Positions 35,971-47,900 of a stretch of DNA of 64,000 bases are shown here, one piece after another. Source of the stretch: Sarcocystis neurona. Its lineage: Eukaryota; Apicomplexa; Conoidasida; Eucoccidiorida; Sarcocystidae. The notes below the pieces were generated by a model. That model was given only the letters and a program-made list of their open reading frames with translations, searched no databases and was not told the origin of the DNA. The first letter of the stretch is position 1. Each line of letters begins with the position of its first letter. The stretch covers positions 206,266-270,265 of the forward strand of contig KL647297.1 in the NCBI GenBank assembly GCA_000727475.1. The letters run 5' to 3'. The position numbers were made by a program, and so were the translations under genes.

Positions 35971-36576
35971 ATGGCATTTTCTTGGTGCGAGATGGACGGG
36001 GTCGGTGTTCCCTATGAGCTCACAGTCACACCGCCTAACAAAGCACCAAGAGATCGTCACTGCGGATGCATGAGTGGCGACTCGACAACAGCTGCTGCAG
36101 CATACACAAAGCAAGGCAGATGCAGAGTACAAAGCCCAGCAACCGTAGGCTCACGCATACAGGTACATCAGAAGAGGCAGCTACACAGACAGCCAATACC
36201 ACAAGGGGTCTGCAATAGCCGCTCGCCGCGTCAAGCAGAATGCACACTTCACCAGGTGGCGTATGTTGCAAACTCGTGGATCTCGCCGGTGACAGCGGAC
36301 GAGACACAGAAAGAAGCTGCATATATTAGGATACAAACAGGCGCCACAGGCAAACTGAGAGGCTTGAAGCAGAGAGCAGGAAGCCAGCATATTAGGGTAC
36401 ACACAGGCGCCACAGACAAACAGAGATTTCAAGCAGAGAGCAGGAAGTCAGCAACGGCCGAGTGGTGGCTGCGGTTGTCTGCTAGCAGGCGCTATCCTTT
36501 CTCCGTGGCAGTATGCATGATCCGCCCTTGCTTTGTGGGCAACCGCACACACGAGGATGTGGAGCATCTCCGCTGA
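35971..36576 (+). CDS. Plus-strand open frame with an in-frame 22-residue duplication
   Basis: A 201-codon frame begins MAFSWCEMDGVGVPYELTVT. It contains two adjacent 22-residue units (IRIQTGATGKLRGLKQRAGS and IRVHTGATDKQRFQAESRKS) from a 66-bp duplication, and a Cys-containing C-terminus. There is no signal peptide and no family match. Being open through the duplication is weak evidence for coding. Confidence 0.3.
   Translation: MAFSWCEMDGVGVPYELTVTPPNKAPRDRHCGCMSGDSTTAAAAYTKQGRCRVQSPATVGSRIQVHQKRQLHRQPIPQGVCNSRSPRQAECTLHQVAYVANSWISPVTADETQKEAAYIRIQTGATGKLRGLKQRAGSQHIRVHTGATDKQRFQAESRKSATAEWWLRLSASRRYPFSVAVCMIRPCFVGNRTHEDVEHLR
36325..36455. repeat. 66-bp direct duplication
   Basis: Units start at the ATTAGG words at 36,325 and 36,391. 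They share ACACAGGCGCCACAG-like sequence and GCAGAGAGCAGGAAG. The period is a multiple of three. Confidence 0.75.
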
Positions 36577-38063
36577 CGTGCTTGACTACCACGTGGCTAG
36601 ATTGTTCACCGATTAGGCTTCCAGCGCGGCTATCGTAGTTGTGGCTTGCACGCAGCACAAAGCAGCTGGAGAAGAAGTATGCACACGCAGATGTATAAGA
36701 GCATAAAATGAAGACGTATGCGCATGCATATATATAGATGTGTTAGTGAATCATCGCAATTTTATATATAGATGTACAAGGTATTACGAATGTAGAAGGA
36801 AAATGAACACGCATGCGTATGCAGATGTGTACGTAAATAATTGCACGCGTAGGTGTATACAGATGTACAAGCATCACGAGCACAACACGAAGATGTACGC
36901 GCATCCGGGGCCGTGGGTACGTCATTGCACACGTAGGTGTGTAGGCGTATGCATACAAGCGAGACGCCGGTGATGTGTCTGCGAGTGCACGTGAAATGTA
37001 GTGAAGAAATTGCAGCACCACCACCTGTTTGCTCGTCCACTCCGAGAAGCGGGTTATTCAGACACGTAACTGCACACGTCTTCGTACACACACATTGATT
37101 TCTAAGGGAGAAACAAGGAGACTGTTAACTGGAACAGAGGGTGTGCTTGATATGACACCCAGGCGCTCCGTCTACACCCTTCCACGCAGGTGTATTTGGA
37201 GATATGGACCGTACGCTTACCTCTAATCACGCCGTGCCTTACGTATGGACTCAGCGTGTACCTGCGTATTCACGTGTCCTTTTACCTACGGACACGTAGA
37301 GCTGGGTTCCTCTCCGTGTGACTGCTGATTTCTACAAGCAAGCGTTTGTTCAGGAATATGCTTCGACTGCCTCCTTGGTGCCCAATTCTGTAAGAGCCGA
37401 TGAGAGGAGACGTGCTAAGACTTGGATGTCAGCGTGAGAGTTTTAGCAGCACGTACGACAGTGTGCAGAATTTGCACGTAAGTGAAGCTACGTCAGTGTA
37501 CGAAAGTGTGATTGTGTATATGGTGTACATATCTCTCTACGAAGACAAGTACGTCTGGATGCTAGGCATGTAAGACTTCGCAGGGCTGCGTACATATATG
37601 TGAACTTCGTGGAAGAACGTGCGCAGGTATACACTAGTAAAAGGACGCGTCACTGTTCACTACGGTTAACGTGTATCCATATACAGCACGTATAACGTAC
37701 ACACATGTGTGGGCATGGTTGCACGCGTACGAGCGACTGGATGAATGCAATTGTATGTCGTTCTTGTGGCCTGAAGAAGCGTAAATACTTTGCAGTATAT
37801 GCACGGATCGATACGAACCTATCTGGATCCAGGGAACTCTACTTGTGTGCGTCTAGGTCTCCAAGATCATCCTAGTCTAAGCAGGTCTCTGCACAGTAAA
37901 AGCCTGCAAGTACACCCGGAAGGCGGGACGTAGCATTCATGAGTGCAGGTATGTGTGTGTTCCATGATACCAGTAACCACGCAATTATTCGTATGCTCTT
38001 GTTTGCGTGCAGGTTCTTTTAACGGAGGTTACTTTGAACCGATTCCTTGTATTACATATTCTA

Positions 38064-38377
38064 CGTTATGAGTCTCACACTTACACCTGTGGGTAGGCTT
38101 GAGGACATGTGACAGCAGAACTTGCCGCTGAACAGCATGGCGTCTGGAAGAAAGCCTACTTTGCTGCACACGTGTAGTCGTAGGTTGCTGGAGTTTCCCT
38201 CCTATCATCGTACAGCATTATACATTGTATGTTATGAGTCTCACACTTACACCTGTGGGTAGAGTTGAGGACCTGTAACAGCAGAACTTGCCGCTGAAGA
38301 GCATGGCGTCTGGAAGAAAGGCTACTCTCCTGTACACGTGTAGTCGTAGGTTACTGGAGTTTCCCTCCTATCATCGT
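38064..38377. repeat. 166-bp tandem duplication
   Basis: Two near-identical copies (about 38,064-38,211 and 38,230-38,377), offset 166 bp, share AGTCTCACACTTACACCTGT, CAGCAGAACTTGCCGCTGAA and GAGTTTCCCTCCTATCATCG. Only a few substitutions separate them, so the duplication looks recent. No gene was recognised in it. Confidence 0.9.
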
Positions 38378-38855
38378 GCAAGCACACCGCATGCGTACAC
38401 ACACGGGCAGCCCGTGCGTGCACGTATATGTTTACGTCTACCTTTTATTCGCACTGACAGATGCCTCACCATATCGTCATATTCCTTCCTCTTCAGTATA
38501 TTGAGGCAATCTGGGAATATATTCATAACAATCATTTCTGTCTGTAGACCTCTAGTAGGTAGGTCTGTCCGCTTGTGTGCAACCTGTAGAGATGCAGTGG
38601 AATTCTATGGCAGCCGAAATGTCGTATATGCACCTACATCTGCAAATTTGCAGAGATTTCTGTATATGCGGAGGGGTCGTTGTCCACCGCAATCCACACA
38701 CGTGTATGCACATATATAGATATTTATATGTGGAGAAAGAATCTGGGGGTACAAAGACGTCTATACGCACACGCGCACAGATATCCCTCGCCACAAGAAC
38801 ACCGGAAAATCGATCTTTTGTGTGTCGCCCTGCAGGCAGATGCGCGTGGGTTGTA

Positions 38856-38925
38856 GAGATATTCTGCTTCCTTTGAGTCTGTACATATCCATGAATGTAC
38901 AGACTCAAAAGAAGCAGAGTATCTC
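38856..38925. repeat. Long hairpin: about 31-bp stem, 8-nt loop
   Basis: The left arm TCTGCTTCCTTTGAGTCTGT (continuing ACAT to 38,886) pairs with 38,895-38,918 across loop ATCCATGA with one mismatch. Outward, seven more pairs form (GAGATAT against GTATCTC, one G-U). Confidence 0.85.
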
Positions 38926-39853
38926 CGTCGCATGCCTCCGTACCCACATAGGTAGCTACTTGTAGAGATCGATATGCATGGATGGATATACATATATATA
39001 CACACATGTGCATCCAGAGATTGTCTTTCTACCACGGCGTACGCACGCCTGCTCACGCAATATTCTTGTAGACAACCGCACGTATCTTTGTTTATCTCAG
39101 ACAGAGTGGCCGCTTTCCGAGTACAGATCGACGCTATATTTCTACCTGAGCTGACACCTCAACCTGGCGTGAGCACACAAGCAGTCGCACAGTCCGCAGT
39201 ATCGTCGCTCTCCTCAAATACACGTACGTACGAGTGGCGACAAAGGACACGTAATGCAGCGTAACTTTTCTGGGTATCATAACGTCACTTACATATGCGT
39301 GTAGCGGATTTTCTGACACAGGAGAACGTGTGTCAGCCCTGCAGCACAGGTACTCACCGTAGATACCTGCAGCGACAGTGACAGAAACTTACGCAACACG
39401 TGGCATGGCCGGGGTTCTCTCTATATCTCTGCATGTGTCTTTCTTCCTCTCTTTGTTGTTCTCCTTACTATACACTTGTATCATTTGTGTATCCATACCT
39501 CTACACAGAGATTTACGCACATACATACGTATACGTATACACGCATGGTTGTGTCCTTAGGCCCGAACGTTTGCACCTAGCTATATACAGTACGCAGCTT
39601 GCGTGCGCTCATACGGATCCACACATGTAGGCACGCGCAAAAGGTGCGTATAGATTCGGATGGTCGCGTACATGGACGCGGATGTACCTGCATCACCGAA
39701 AGGTTTCATCTCTCGCTGCTGCACTGATGTTAAACAGATCTTCATATTTATCTATATATACACTGGATTCACGGTTCATTTAATCAGCGCCTACCCTGCA
39801 TAAATCTAAGCCCACATAGCGTTCCCCCTGCACCACAAGTGTCCAGTACGCGT

Positions 39854-39887
<34 letters not shown>

Positions 39888-41158
39888 GTATGGAACAGCT
39901 CTGCAAGCACACATACTCAGAGTGTCATTTACTTGCAGAGACCTGCTCTAGTTGATTGATGCTCACGTGCTTGTCTGCGTGCTTATATTTGCGGCCCTCC
40001 ACAAGACAGCACAGACTCCTGTTGTCGCGACGTATTGACGAGTGCCTGTTGCGGCATGCACATGCAGATATCTACAAATTTTTACACACATATTCATGTA
40101 CAAACACTTAGCAACATCCCTGCAAGCAGGCTTTCTCCCTCTCTTTTCGCATAGGTGGGTAGACTACGTATGGGGACGAGGGTATGCCAGTCACTTTAGG
40201 CGTACCTACGTGGACTACTCGCACAAGTTCGTCACTGTAGAATCTCAGTACTACACGGACATGTACACATGCATAAATATCTGTGTCTGTATACCGGTGC
40301 ACGTCACTGGATACGAATCCGGGTCTCCATAGGCCCACAGGCTCAACGTGTACACACACGTATCTACTAGTTCGCACATCTATGCAGCTGTACGTACGGT
40401 AGGGATGCGCATATATACGCATATGTACTGCAGGTGTGCATTAAGTTTCACAGTTCTGTGTGTTCTTAGTATATGTACACTTTTTTTGGATGTGGACAGT
40501 CCTGTGGGTGGGAAGTACATGCATGTGGATAATGTACGTACGTGTAAATCCTACGCGGATTTATCTATGTTCGCGGGGCTGTGTAATGGAGGGCAGGCCT
40601 ACGTACACGTAGGAGCATCTGATAAGAAGGTCGCATTGCGAAGCTCCCCGTACGATGCAGCAACACCGTTCTGCGTGTGTGGCAGAGGCACATGGTGCTC
40701 TTCCACACACGGCAGCGTGTGCGGCAGACGCAGACCGTGTTCTTCTACACGTAGTATTGTTCTCCCCAGTTGTCTTTTTTCTGTCTACCTCTCCCCCATT
40801 GTCTGGCTATCCCTGCACACACATACATCTATCTCTCCTATCTGAAATTGAGTCCAGCTGGGAAGGACACTTGCTAATAATAAGTCTTTGTATGCATGCC
40901 GATTTCGAAGGCGCGGCAAAATATCAGACGCCGCTCGTGGTACAAAAGGCGCACCAGCAGGGGCGGCGGGAGCAGGAGCAACACCCCTGCTGCAGGAGAC
41001 GCGGCAGCCCTAAGCGCAACAGGACACGCGTCGTAAGAGGCAGCATCGCTGGTGCAGGGAACGGAACCTGCAGCAGGAGAACCAGGAAAGGCAGCTGCAG
41101 TCGGAGCAGCACGAGAAGAGTAGCAGCACTACGTACTACGAAGGACCGGGAGCAACGG

Positions 41159-41305
41159 CTAAGCAGCGGTATCATCCGCAGGCATAGCGTCCCGCATGCC
41201 CGACGGTGAGCTAACGCGCTCAAGTTCCGAGTGCCTGCGCTTCTTGGGTTTTGCAGCTCTTCCGTTTAATTCTACGTCCGCCACCATAGATACTGTGCGC
41301 GTGTT
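41159..41305 (-). CDS. Minus-strand coding-like terminal exon with basic patch
   Basis: After CATGTAAG the frame reads NTRTVSMVADVELNGRAAKP KKRRHSELERV and ends MPADDTAA TAG (48 codons). KPKKRRH resembles a monopartite nuclear localisation signal. Upstream exons were not identified with confidence, although coding-like blocks occur on the same strand at 41.8-42.3 kb. Confidence 0.4.
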   Translation of the reverse strand, partial: NTRTVSMVADVELNGRAAKPKKRRHSELERVSSPSGMRDAMPADDTAA

Positions 41306-41650
41306 CTTACATGGACACAAATAAATAAGGATACAGAGCCGTTGCACGTCCCTGCGGCGGCACCGCGATGGCCTTCTGCATCCTACTACAGTCGCAGGGT
41401 TACGCACTTTCTTTGTGCGAGCCGTAAATGTGTGCGTCTTGCCCGATTCCTATTCGGCCGCCGCAGGCTTCTTGTCCTGCACGCGCAAGTGAAAGACCGT
41501 ACGGCGGCCGCACGTAGAGGCCGCTGGTATTGCGCGGCTGCGGCGACCGCATGAGCCGATACTCGAATCGGTATTAGCCAACGTGAGCTTTTACCGAGGG
41601 CGTGTGCCTGCTGCCTGCAAAAATCTGCTTAAATGCTCCGCACGTATGCA

Positions 41651-41677
41651 GTGTCCACCGGAGCTCCAGGTGGACAC
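41651..41677. repeat. 27-bp near-perfect palindrome
   Basis: The arms GTGTCCACC and GGTGGACAC surround GGAGCTCC. This is a longer relative of the palindromic word. Confidence 0.8.
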
Positions 41678-41779
41678 CCTCGACTAGGCTGTAAGCGCGG
41701 AACTCCAGCCTGGGATGCGGCGCACAAGGTTGAGAGGAGGCGCTGCGCTTTTTGTGGTTCCTTCTCTTGCTCCGAATGG

Positions 41780-42290
41780 ACTTTTAGTATCTGTACGATT
41801 ATAAAAATTGCTCGGAAGGAGCAGATGGCAGCGGCGGCGAAAGTGGTATTCCCGCTCACTGCTGAGGTGTCCGTACACCGTAAATGCAGAGGGAACGTCC
41901 ACCGACAGCTCGTCACCGCGTTCATGCCCTGTGTATTTTCAGGGAACTGGCTTCATTTCCATTATTCATGAGTCTCTTCTACAAAACGACCACGCTGTTT
42001 TCCCGTGTTCCTATAACATAGTCACGACACTTTTCCAGAGTAGCCTTACGTCGTCCGTGGAACCTAATGCCCCGATAATACCTGCGTGTAGTACACTTGA
42101 CGCTCTCCATGCTTTACGCCGTTGTAAGGCGATTCTTGTCTCGTCGAAGTTAGCATGCGAGCCTTCTTTCTTTTTTTATGTCTGCTCGTCGGTGTTTTCT
42201 CTCCCCATTGGTAAAGAAACGTGCACTTTTGCATAGGCAGCAGTCGTCCTTGGCTGGTCGATCACGGCGCCCAGTACCGTGAGGGTCACC
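41780..42290 (-). other. Minus-strand coding-like blocks, unjoined
   Basis: The blocks are VTLTVLGAVIDQPRTTAAYA with KVHVSLPMG near 42.2-42.29 kb; NFDETRIALQRRKAWRASSV ending in phase 1 at GTATTA near 42.09 kb; and, after ACACAG near 41.93 kb, HERGDELSVDVPSAFTVYGH followed by REYHFRRRCHLLLPSN. The last two share a compatible phase. The acceptor for the middle block is poor. The family was not recognised. Confidence 0.25.
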
Positions 42291-42999
42291 TGCTTACCTG
42301 GTGGCAATCTCTTTTTATTTTGTTTTGTTTTCTCTGTCTCCAGTGATGACAGGTATTTGGCACACAAGACGTGCTGATTTTCTCTTATTTCCTGTCTTCA
42401 CCCATTCAGGACTTCCCTTCTACTTACAGTTGCCTACGTTCCTCGCGATCTCCCAACCACGTAAATACTCAATCGTCTGCAAATCTGGGGAATTCATGTC
42501 AGACAAATAGACTTCTCTATGTTGTTTCCATCTTACTCTGTTGCTTTCCCCATACTCCGTTTCGTTCCTTGCTAATATTGCACATACATTGACTTTCTGC
42601 CGTCATGTTGTTCGTATTTGGCGTCATCCTCCCGTCCTGAATTGCCCTCTGTTACGTTCCATTTACCGTGCTCCACTTCTTCCTCTTCGTGACAACCCTC
42701 TGCCTTGTCCTCTGGACGTCCCCTTTTCTTCCACGATCCGTCTCTCCGTCTCCTCCCTGTCCTTCCCTTGACCCGCGTCCTTTCCGTCTTTCTCCTTTGT
42801 TAAGCGTCTCGGTTTCGCTGCTCTCGCGACCAAGGGCATCTTCCTGCGATTTTCGCTCCCTTCTTTTCTCTCCTCGCTACTTTCTCGTAGTAGATCGCTC
42901 TGCAACTGGATACCTGCTACTCTATCGTAGCTTGCACCCCCGGAGAACTCCTCTACATAGCGAGTAAAAGTGTCAACTCAGCAGCGGTGTGATTCTCGC

Positions 43000-44483
43000 A
43001 CTGCTGTTGCTGTTGCTGCTGCCGTTGCTGCTCCTGTTGCTACAGGTGCTTCTGTAGCTGCTGCTGACGCGATGGAATAAGCTGCCTTTTCTATCCTTTT
43101 AAACTTCCTGCTGCGCAAGGCGACTTCTATGTATCGCCCAGTCTGTGGGTCTCATATCGACCGGTACTGCAGCGACGCTTCCCTGAGTTTCTGGCCCTCA
43201 CCCGCGGGTCTTTCAGCTACTGCTGCTGCTGATGGTGCTTTGCTGTCTCCTTTTATCAATGCTCGTGCCTCCGCCGCTGCTGGTGCTGGTTACAGTGGCT
43301 CCTGCTGCTCCTGCTACTGTGGCCTTCGTCGCGGGTACTTCGCAGCTTCTGCTGCCGCGGGTACTCCTCCAGTGCCGGTGCTGTCGCTAGTGGACGTGTT
43401 CTGTTGCGGCGGCAGTTGCTTCATCCGTTTCTTGTTCTTCTAGAAATCAAGAGCTTTTTGACGCACTTGATTTCTTCGCTGCTGCTGCAGCTGCTGCTTC
43501 ACACACTGCGGCGATTTCCCGCACTGTTGCTGTTGATGCCGCTTCTTCTGCGTCGAATAGACTGCTATTACTTAACGGGAAAAACAGAGGAATGCTATAA
43601 TTATATTCAGCGGCGTAGCTGTTATGGATTTGTCTTGTGGATGCTCTCGCCTCTGCTGGTGCTGCTGCTGCTCCACGCCTACAGATCCTCCGGTTTCCGC
43701 GTGCAACCGCTGTCGACCAGCGCTTGCGGAAGTGAGGCAAAGGCAGAAGCAGCAGCAGCAGCAGGACAGACAGCAGCCGTGGCGACAGGAGCAGTAGTGA
43801 CAGCAGCAGCAGCAACCACAGAAGCGGCAGCGTTAACACCAGGAACAGCAGCAACAACGATAGCAACAACTGCAGCAGCAGCAGTGGCAACAGGAGTTGC
43901 AGCGAGGGCGAACAGCAACAAGAGCGGCATCACCAGAAACCGCAGCTTCACGTGTAGGACGAGGCGGAGGAGGAGCAGCTGCAGCAGCCTCCTCGTCCAC
44001 AGAAGCAGAGAGTGAACAGTGAAGCAGGCCCCCAAGTCAGCGAGACATCACCATGCGCTGCAGGAGCAGCTGCCCGTTCCCCTGCAGCTGCTGCACATCT
44101 TCTACGAGCAGCAGCAGAGACGCCGGGTGCAACAGCAGGAGCGGCAGCAGGAGCAGCACCGGAAGCAACAACGACAGCAGCAGCAGGAGGGGAGCGAAGG
44201 AAGATTAGAGCAGAAAAATTGTTCGCGTTTTGGCGTTCTGGGGCAGGAGAACTCTGTTTTGCGAATCGCTGCCACCTGCAGCACCAGCAGCAGCAGTGCA
44301 ACCGAAAGTAGCAGCAGCATCAGTTCAGTAGCAACAGTGCGAAAAACAGCAGAGAGGAAAACGGAAGCATTAGCTAGATAAGAGGCAGAAGAAAAGACGG
44401 GAAAAATTGGGGGCGTGCCGAGCGTCTTCATGGAGTGGGTCAACGTCACAGGAGCAGCCGGCAGGCGTGGCGACCCGCAATAG
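43000..44483 (+). other. CAG-rich coding-like region ending in a stop at 44,481-44,483
   Basis: Plus-strand pieces with natural codon choice are NQELFDALDFFAA after TTCTTCTAG near 43,443; LQEQLPVPLQLLHIFYEQQQ near 44.06-44.12 kb, followed by Gln/Arg sequence; and AEEKTGKIGGVPSVFMEWVN ending GRRGDPQ TAG at 44,481. Minus-strand poly-Leu and poly-Ala frames overlap all of it. It probably contains the 3' end of a plus-strand gene 350 bp upstream of the CLEC16A-like start, but the exon chain and family are unknown. Confidence 0.3.
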
Positions 44484-44839
44484 CAGCAGCAGCGGCAGCA
44501 GAGAAGAGGCTGGTAGCAGCGGGTTTGCAAAGGGGTACCAACCGCGGCCGCAGCAGCTGCCGGAAGACAGAAGCAGCGCTAGTGGAGAAGAGCTGCAGCA
44601 GCAGGACAAGGAGCCAAGCGGATCCCGCGGCACTGGGAGAGAGAGGCAGCTGCCGCAGGGCCGGGCAGTCAGGGAGGGGCACGACGCCGCAGCAGCAGCA
44701 TGCCAAGCAGGAGGACGGCAGAGAAGCAGCAGCAGCAGAAGAGACTGGGTGCAGTCGAGCAGAGGCAGCAGCAGCAGCAGCAGAAAAGACTGGCTGCAGT
44801 CGAACGTAGGCAGCAGCAGCACCAGCAGAGCTTTTGAGA

Positions 44840-44952
44840 ATGTGGCTGTGGGGCAACGCGACCAGCGCCGCGGCGCTGAAAGAGGCTCTGGTGCTACAAA
44901 GTCACGCCTCAACACGGGGTCGACCAGAGATTTACACAGAAGCATATTTGCA
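44840..44952 (+). CDS. CLEC16A-like exon 1
   Basis: [20 protein letters not shown] to EIYTEAYL, 113 nt, phase 2 at CA|GTAGGA. If the donor were not used the next codon would be TAG. Joined to exon 2 it gives [14 protein letters not shown], in place of the family SL-L-YL-L segment. Confidence 0.6.
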
Positions 44953-47900
44953 GTAGGAAAAACTCCTTGCTTCTTTTCTTTGCCCGCTTTGTCTTCATCG
45001 CGAACCCGTATTCCTCTTTCTCTATCTCTCTCTCTCCCCATTTCTGTGTATGTGCATATTCATATAGTAGATGTTACACATTTATATATATATATATAAA
45101 TATATATACGTATTACACATACTCATATATACACAGGCACACACACACACACACACAAACACATATAATTGTGCTGCTCATATATATATATGTATATATA
45201 TAAAATATATATATATATATATACATACATATGTTTGTTGTGCAAACTCACATATATCCATATATATTCATATTTGTATATATATATATATATATATACG
45301 TACACAAGGATCGCATAGTGTGTTGTATACACGTACTGGCTACGCACACGTACTGCATGTGCGTATGTGTACTGCATGTATACTTGTTGCATTTCCCGGT
45401 GTATAAAACTCTCAACGGACGAATGTTGTGAGAATATATATATATATGTATGGTCCATATAGCCAAACAAGGAGCATGAGGCAGAAGTTTTGTCCCAGTT
45501 CCGCAACAAAAGCAGCTTCGTCGTTTTTTTCTTCTGTCTGTCGTCTATCTATGTATGTGAACATTCACGTATGTACATACGCGTATATGAGAAACCCTTT
45601 ATATAAATATGCATATATGTGTATGGATACACATATGTATGTGTATGTGTACTCTCTCACATACATACACGCATGTATCTCTCTCCCTCTCTATATAAAA
45701 AGACATGTGTGCATGTGTGTGTGCATATACATAAATATGTGCATGCCCATATATATATGCATGTGTATATTGTACGTCTCGTGGATCTCCTGTGTAAATA
45801 AAGGAGGTTTCTGTTCCTCTCTTTCTCTATCTATCGCCCATTTCTTCTCTCGAGGAGCGAATGACAGCACTGCTTGTAATATACGTACGGACGTGTTTTT
45901 GCCGGCAATATCAGTTGTCCGTAACTGCTACATCTATACGCACTTCTCCTTCTTGTACGTTTTCTGTCTACATTACTCTTTCTCTCTGTCTGGATATACA
46001 CAAATGTGAGAATGCATCTCTCTCCTCCCATATATATATAAAGGGAGAAAGAGGTACAGCCACACTCAGACACAGACACAGAGGGCCTTTATATATATAT
46101 ATATATATATATGTGGATACGCATGCGTCTCTCCCTGTCTATCTATCTCTCTCTCTACATATATACACATATATATGCACAGACACACACCCAAAGACAC
46201 AGAGTATCTTACACATGTATATACGTATGTATAAACACGTATGCATTTCTCTCTATGCTTTTCTCTCCGTTTTTTACATGTCTATATAGCGACAGACACA
46301 CAGTGGATATATATATATATGTATATACATATGTGTCTACCTTTCCCTAGCTGTCTATCTGTTTCAATATATTCAGAGGTTCAGGTAGAGACTCAGAGGG
46401 TCGCACACTTTCTTCTAGTTTCTGGATGAGGTGGAGCTACGTTATGTATTCGATTCTTCCCGAAGTTGTACATCTTATAAACTTCACGCGCCAGTTCGCC
46501 TGCATGCCTTCCTTCGTGCGCGCAGATGAGTCTCTGTGCGCGTTTGCATGCGTGCGCGCGTATGAAGACTTTTCTCTTTGTTTCTGTCTGTATACACATA
46601 CATACATCAATATATACGTATATCCGTATCCATCCATACATACACATATTCATATACAGACACATATGCACATGTATACCCGCGCTCGGCTGGACAGCGA
46701 AACGCGTATGTTTCTGTGCAGACACATATCTATAGTGTTGCATACACTTACATACACGGACCTGTACGTGTGTCTATGTGTCTATATGTATATATATGTG
46801 GATATCCGTAAATATTGATGTAGGTATATATATATATATTTACAAATTACGGTGGATATATCTGTGCCTACCTATACGTGTCCTCATGTATATATATGTG
46901 TATATGCTTATGTGCGTATGGATATATCTGTGTCGATGCATGTGTGTATGTGTTGTGTCTAGGTTGTACATGTGTACAGAGCCAGTCGTACGCAGAGTTT
47001 TCGTCCACGAGTGTATTACTGACGCACACGTACGTGAGGGAGTGCACGTTGGCTCGAGACTTTCTCCGCTGTCTGCCATACCGCTGAATTCACTTTCTAC
47101 AAAAATCGTCGCCCCCTGTCCGAAATGCTGAGAAAAAAATTCCCTTTTCTGAATCCTTCACACATACGCTGTAAACAGATTCTCTCTGTGAATGTATCGC
47201 TGCGCGTGTCTGCCTCTGCGCGCGTGCCTGTGTATGTGTGGGGTTCTGCATGCATCGCTATGCCTCCGTGGCTCTGCATGCGTCGCTATGCCTCTACGAC
47301 TCTGCATGCATCGCCGTGCCTCTGTGGCTCTGCATGCGTATCAGTGCCTGTGTGTGCTGCACTTGCGTGTTGCTGTGCGTATTTGCGTGGATGTTTACAC
47401 GCCGGCGACGTGTTGGTTGGTGCTTTAGGGCCTTGCTGCTGCCTCGACTTTCTCTCCCACTTTTCTCTCTGTCTTCCCCTTCTTCCTCTGCGCGTATGTG
47501 CGTCTTGCGGTCTTTCTCTCTGTCTCTCACTGCTGCAGTGTTTCTGTCCCCTTTCGCTTTTGTCTTACGTGTGGTGGGAAGTTCTTCCTTCCTGTGTAGA
47601 GACACGGTTGTGTGGCTCTCTGAACGGGCGCAGGTCTTCCTCATTTCTCCCCTGCTCCGTGACGACCACATTTATTGCGCAGCTCTCTCCTTCTACGCGT
47701 AAACACCCCGTCCTTCCTCTCTTTCTGTCTCCGTCTCTCGCTGTGTCTCCCTCTGCGTCTCCGCCTCTCTGTCTCTCTCTGTGTCTCTGTGTCCCTCCGT
47801 CTCCGTCTCCCCCTGTCTCCGTGTCTCTGTGTTTCCGCCACTCCGTCTCCCCCTGTCTCCGTCTATCGCTGTCTCCGTCTCCCTCCATCTCCCTCCGTCT

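Larger units (their letters stand above)
36600..40900. other. Repeat-poor to mildly repetitive stretch, no gene supported
   Basis: Scattered GTATAC/ACGTAC words, the 166-bp duplication, the 38.86-kb hairpin and a (CA)n run at about 39,856-39,886. Open frames are short and overlap on both strands. Confidence 0.6.

Noticed and set aside
41560..41620. tRNA-like GC-rich stem near CCGATACTCGAATCGG
   Set aside because: Only a 5-bp stem; no T-loop consensus or cloverleaf arms.
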